Shown here piece after piece: positions 62,342 through 64,000 of a stretch of 64,000 bases of DNA. The DNA comes from Zobellia nedashkovskayae (GTDB lineage: Bacteria > Bacteroidota > Bacteroidia > Flavobacteriales > Flavobacteriaceae): positions 1,240,001 through 1,304,000 of the forward strand of contig NZ_JADDXR010000002.1 in the NCBI RefSeq assembly GCF_015330125.1, in the 5' to 3' direction. The notes beneath the pieces are model-generated. The model saw only the letters and a program-made list of their open reading frames with translations, had not been told where the DNA came from and did not search any database. The position numbers and the translations under genes were made by a program. The first letter of the stretch is position 1, and every line of letters begins with the position of its first letter.

Positions 62342-63043
62342 TTATTGTTGTGGTCTAACCGTTCGTTGTTCAATACGTTTTTCATAGTTCTCTCCTTGAA
62401 AAATACGCTGCACAAATATTCCAGGAATATGAATTTGATTTGGGTCTAGCTCACCAGCGGGCACAAGTTCTTCTACCTCAGCAACGGTAATCGTAGCTGC
62501 TCCACACATACAAGGATTAAAATTTCTTGCGGTACCCTTAAAAATTAGGTTCCCCGCTTCATCTCCTTTCCATGCTTTTACGAAAGCAAAATCGGCTTTG
62601 AAAGCCTCTTCCAACACATACATTTTTCCGTTGAACTCTCTAGTTTCCTTACCTTCTGCAACTTCGGTTCCGTAACCTGCAGGCGTATAAAACGCAGGGA
62701 AACCTGCTTGCGCAGCACGACATTTTTCGGCTAAAGTACCCTGAGGCGTCAATTCAACCTCAAGCTCACCACTGAGCATCTGCCGTTCAAACTCTTCGTT
62801 CTCACCCACGTAAGAAGATATCATTTTTTTTATCTGATGTTTGTGAAGTAAAAGTCCCAGACCAAAATCATCTACCCCAGCATTATTAGAAATACAGGTA
62901 ATATCTTTAATATTGGAAGAAACCAGTTCCGTGATGGCATTTTCCGGTATTCCGCAAAGGCCAAAACCACCTAACATGAAGGTCATTCCGTCTTGAATGC
63001 CTTGCATGGCTTCTTTTACATCAGCTACTTTCTTAGAGATCAT
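62342..63043 (-). CDS. scoA: Succinyl-CoA:3-ketoacid CoA transferase subunit A
   Basis: 233 residues. [20 protein letters not shown] (CoA-binding glycine loop), [42 protein letters not shown] and the late segment [14 protein letters not shown] [17 protein letters not shown] are subunit A signatures. It forms a heterodimer with scoB. Used for ketone-body or short-chain acyl-CoA turnover. Confidence 0.93.
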   Translation of the reverse strand: MISKKVADVKEAMQGIQDGMTFMLGGFGLCGIPENAITELVSSNIKDITCISNNAGVDDFGLGLLLHKHQIKKMISSYVGENEEFERQMLSGELEVELTPQGTLAEKCRAAQAGFPAFYTPAGYGTEVAEGKETREFNGKMYVLEEAFKADFAFVKAWKGDEAGNLIFKGTARNFNPCMCGAATITVAEVEELVPAGELDPNQIHIPGIFVQRIFQGENYEKRIEQRTVRPQQ

Positions 63044-63095
63044 ACTATAAAGGAATAAAAGATTTCTGTTGCAGTCAAGTTACAATTTTTAAACG

Positions 63096-63134
63096 AAATT
63101 GCCCGTGACTTTCAATGAAAGTCACGGGCAATTT
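63096..63134. terminator. Perfect 18-bp hairpin behind the PBP1A gene
   Basis: AAATTGCCCGTGACTTTC (63096-63113), loop AAT, GAAAGTCACGGGCAATTT (63117-63134). It lies 26 bp after the PBP1A stop and 52 bp before scoA, so it separates the two. U-runs are short (three to four A or T). Confidence 0.8.
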
Positions 63135-63160
63135 AACAAGCTGTAATCTGCTTTTATGTA

Positions 63161-64000
63161 TTAGAAATTTAGATCATCTATATCATCATCCAAACCATCT
63201 TCTTCGTCATTATTCTCTACGACTCTGTCACAATCTATATTAATTGACAGATTTGAAGGTTTTTCAAACTCACTATCAGAAATTCCTAAATTTTCATTCT
63301 CATAGTTCTTTTTCATATAGAGCCCCCAAATAGGTAGTGCCATAGATGCACCCTGACCATATTTTATAGATTCAAAGTGAATAGATCTATCATCACCACC
63401 AACCCAAACACCGGTTACAAGGTTAGGAACGATGCCCATAAACCACCCGTCACTATTGTTTTGTGTTGTACCTGTTTTACCCGCAATAGCGTTTTTGAAT
63501 CCATATGGATAACCAGTAATAATTTCTTTGTAAACTGTAGTATTCTGCATACCCCTATGTCTAAGTCTTGTACCAGAACCACCATGTGTAACACCTTCCA
63601 TTAAATTTAACATAGCGTAAGAAACATCTTTGCTCAGTACATCTTTAGTCTCTGGCACGTATTCATATAAAACCGTTCCGTTTTTATCCTCTATACGCGT
63701 TACCATTACTGGTTTAACATAGACTCCTTGGTTTGCAAATGTTCCATAAGCACCAACCATTTCGTAGACATTAGTATCATGGGTACCCAGTGCAATAGAA
63801 GGCACTTCAGGAATATTTCCAGTAATACCCAAGTTTTTAGCAATAGAAACTACCGAGCCTGGGCCAACCTTATCAATCAACTGTGCCGTTACCGTATTTA
63901 CCGAGTTTGCTAGCGCATCTTTAAGCGAATACATTTTACCCGAATATTGACCTACAGCATTCTTAGGACACCAAGCCTCTGTGTTGCCATGCTTTCCAGC
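63161..64000 (-). CDS. Penicillin-binding protein 1A (C-terminal part, cut by the window edge)
   Basis: The frame is open to the window edge: 279 residues beginning AGKHGNTEAWCPKNAVGQYSG. It is the transpeptidase half of a class A PBP: LANSVNTVTAQLIDKVG has the SxN motif and AIAGKTGTTQNNSDGWFMG has the KTG box. The SxxK motif and the glycosyltransferase domain must lie beyond the window. The C-terminus is acidic (NNDEEDGLDDDIDDLNF), typical of flavobacterial PBP1A. It cross-links peptidoglycan on the periplasmic side. Confidence 0.92.
   Translation of the reverse strand, partial: AGKHGNTEAWCPKNAVGQYSGKMYSLKDALANSVNTVTAQLIDKVGPGSVVSIAKNLGITGNIPEVPSIALGTHDTNVYEMVGAYGTFANQGVYVKPVMVTRIEDKNGTVLYEYVPETKDVLSKDVSYAMLNLMEGVTHGGSGTRLRHRGMQNTTVYKEIITGYPYGFKNAIAGKTGTTQNNSDGWFMGIVPNLVTGVWVGGDDRSIHFESIKYGQGASMALPIWGLYMKKNYENENLGISDSEFEKPSNLSINIDCDRVVENNDEEDGLDDDIDDLNF

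Noticed and set aside
1..64000. Insertion sequences, prophage, tRNA or rRNA genes
   Set aside because: No transposase, integrase, phage structural gene, tRNA cloverleaf or rRNA sequence was recognised on either strand.

Overview
The window is AT-rich chromosomal DNA from a member of the Flavobacteriaceae (Bacteroidota). The signs are TAnnTTTG-type -7 promoter boxes, few Shine-Dalgarno sites, families typical of the group (DUF3078, DUF2480, DUF1460, CAP10/GT90, HemJ, a hemC-hemD fusion, a three-gene type-B sdhCAB) and lipoprotein or outer-membrane signals of the phylum. I see no rRNA, tRNA, insertion sequence, prophage or CRISPR array. Almost all genes are intact. The two edges cut a sensor-kinase-like gene (left) and a PBP1A-type penicillin-binding protein gene (right).

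Layout. (1) 1-7.7 kb: kinase fragment, hemJ, a thioredoxin-like protein, EcsC, a secreted alpha/beta hydrolase, a MATE exporter, hemH and MscS. (2) 7.8-15.3 kb: a giant TraB/GumN protein, a DUF1460 amidase-like protein and a lipoprotein with seven FN3 domains and a ThuA domain. (3) 15.4-25.4 kb: an AraC regulator divergent from hemA-hemCD-hemE-GNAT-hemF-two small genes-hemB-serine hydrolase. With hemJ and hemH the window holds the heme pathway from glutamyl-tRNA to protoheme except hemL. (4) 25.4-30.5 kb: CNNM/CorC-like protein, Ogt, a PolB-type exonuclease, an EEP-family protein and HflX. (5) 30.5-31.4 kb: three tandem non-coding modules. (6) 31.4-40 kb: a suf iron-sulfur cluster (sufA-B-C-D, then sufS-E-DUF59-DUF2480-DUF3078) split by a beta-barrel gene that has terminators on both sides. 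(7) 40-52.3 kb: GT90, thiL, lipase-like lipoprotein, BrnQ, aquaporin, Xaa-Pro aminopeptidase, a ten-Asp-box secreted protein, DJ-1/PfpI protein and a Vsr-like nuclease. (8) 52.3-64 kb: sdhCAB, a RimK/AstE-like pair, DUF2721, a second ThuA protein, an aminotransferase, a two-subunit CoA transferase interrupted by a four-helix-bundle gene, and PBP1A.

The strongest unexplained signal is a family of intergenic modules, three in tandem at 30.53-31.38 kb and one at 50.85-51.12 kb. Each has a TTCATCG-like box, then about 30 bp later two TTCACAACA repeats at an exact 21-bp period, and ends with CCTACTT and an intrinsic terminator; three of the four share a hairpin and a core of about 70 nt. A fifth copy of the repeat pair precedes a possible 33-aa peptide gene near 61.1 kb. 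I interpret them as independently transcribed small RNAs under one regulator, possibly an undescribed regulon. TTCATCG/TTCGATGAA motifs also recur in other gene-free gaps.
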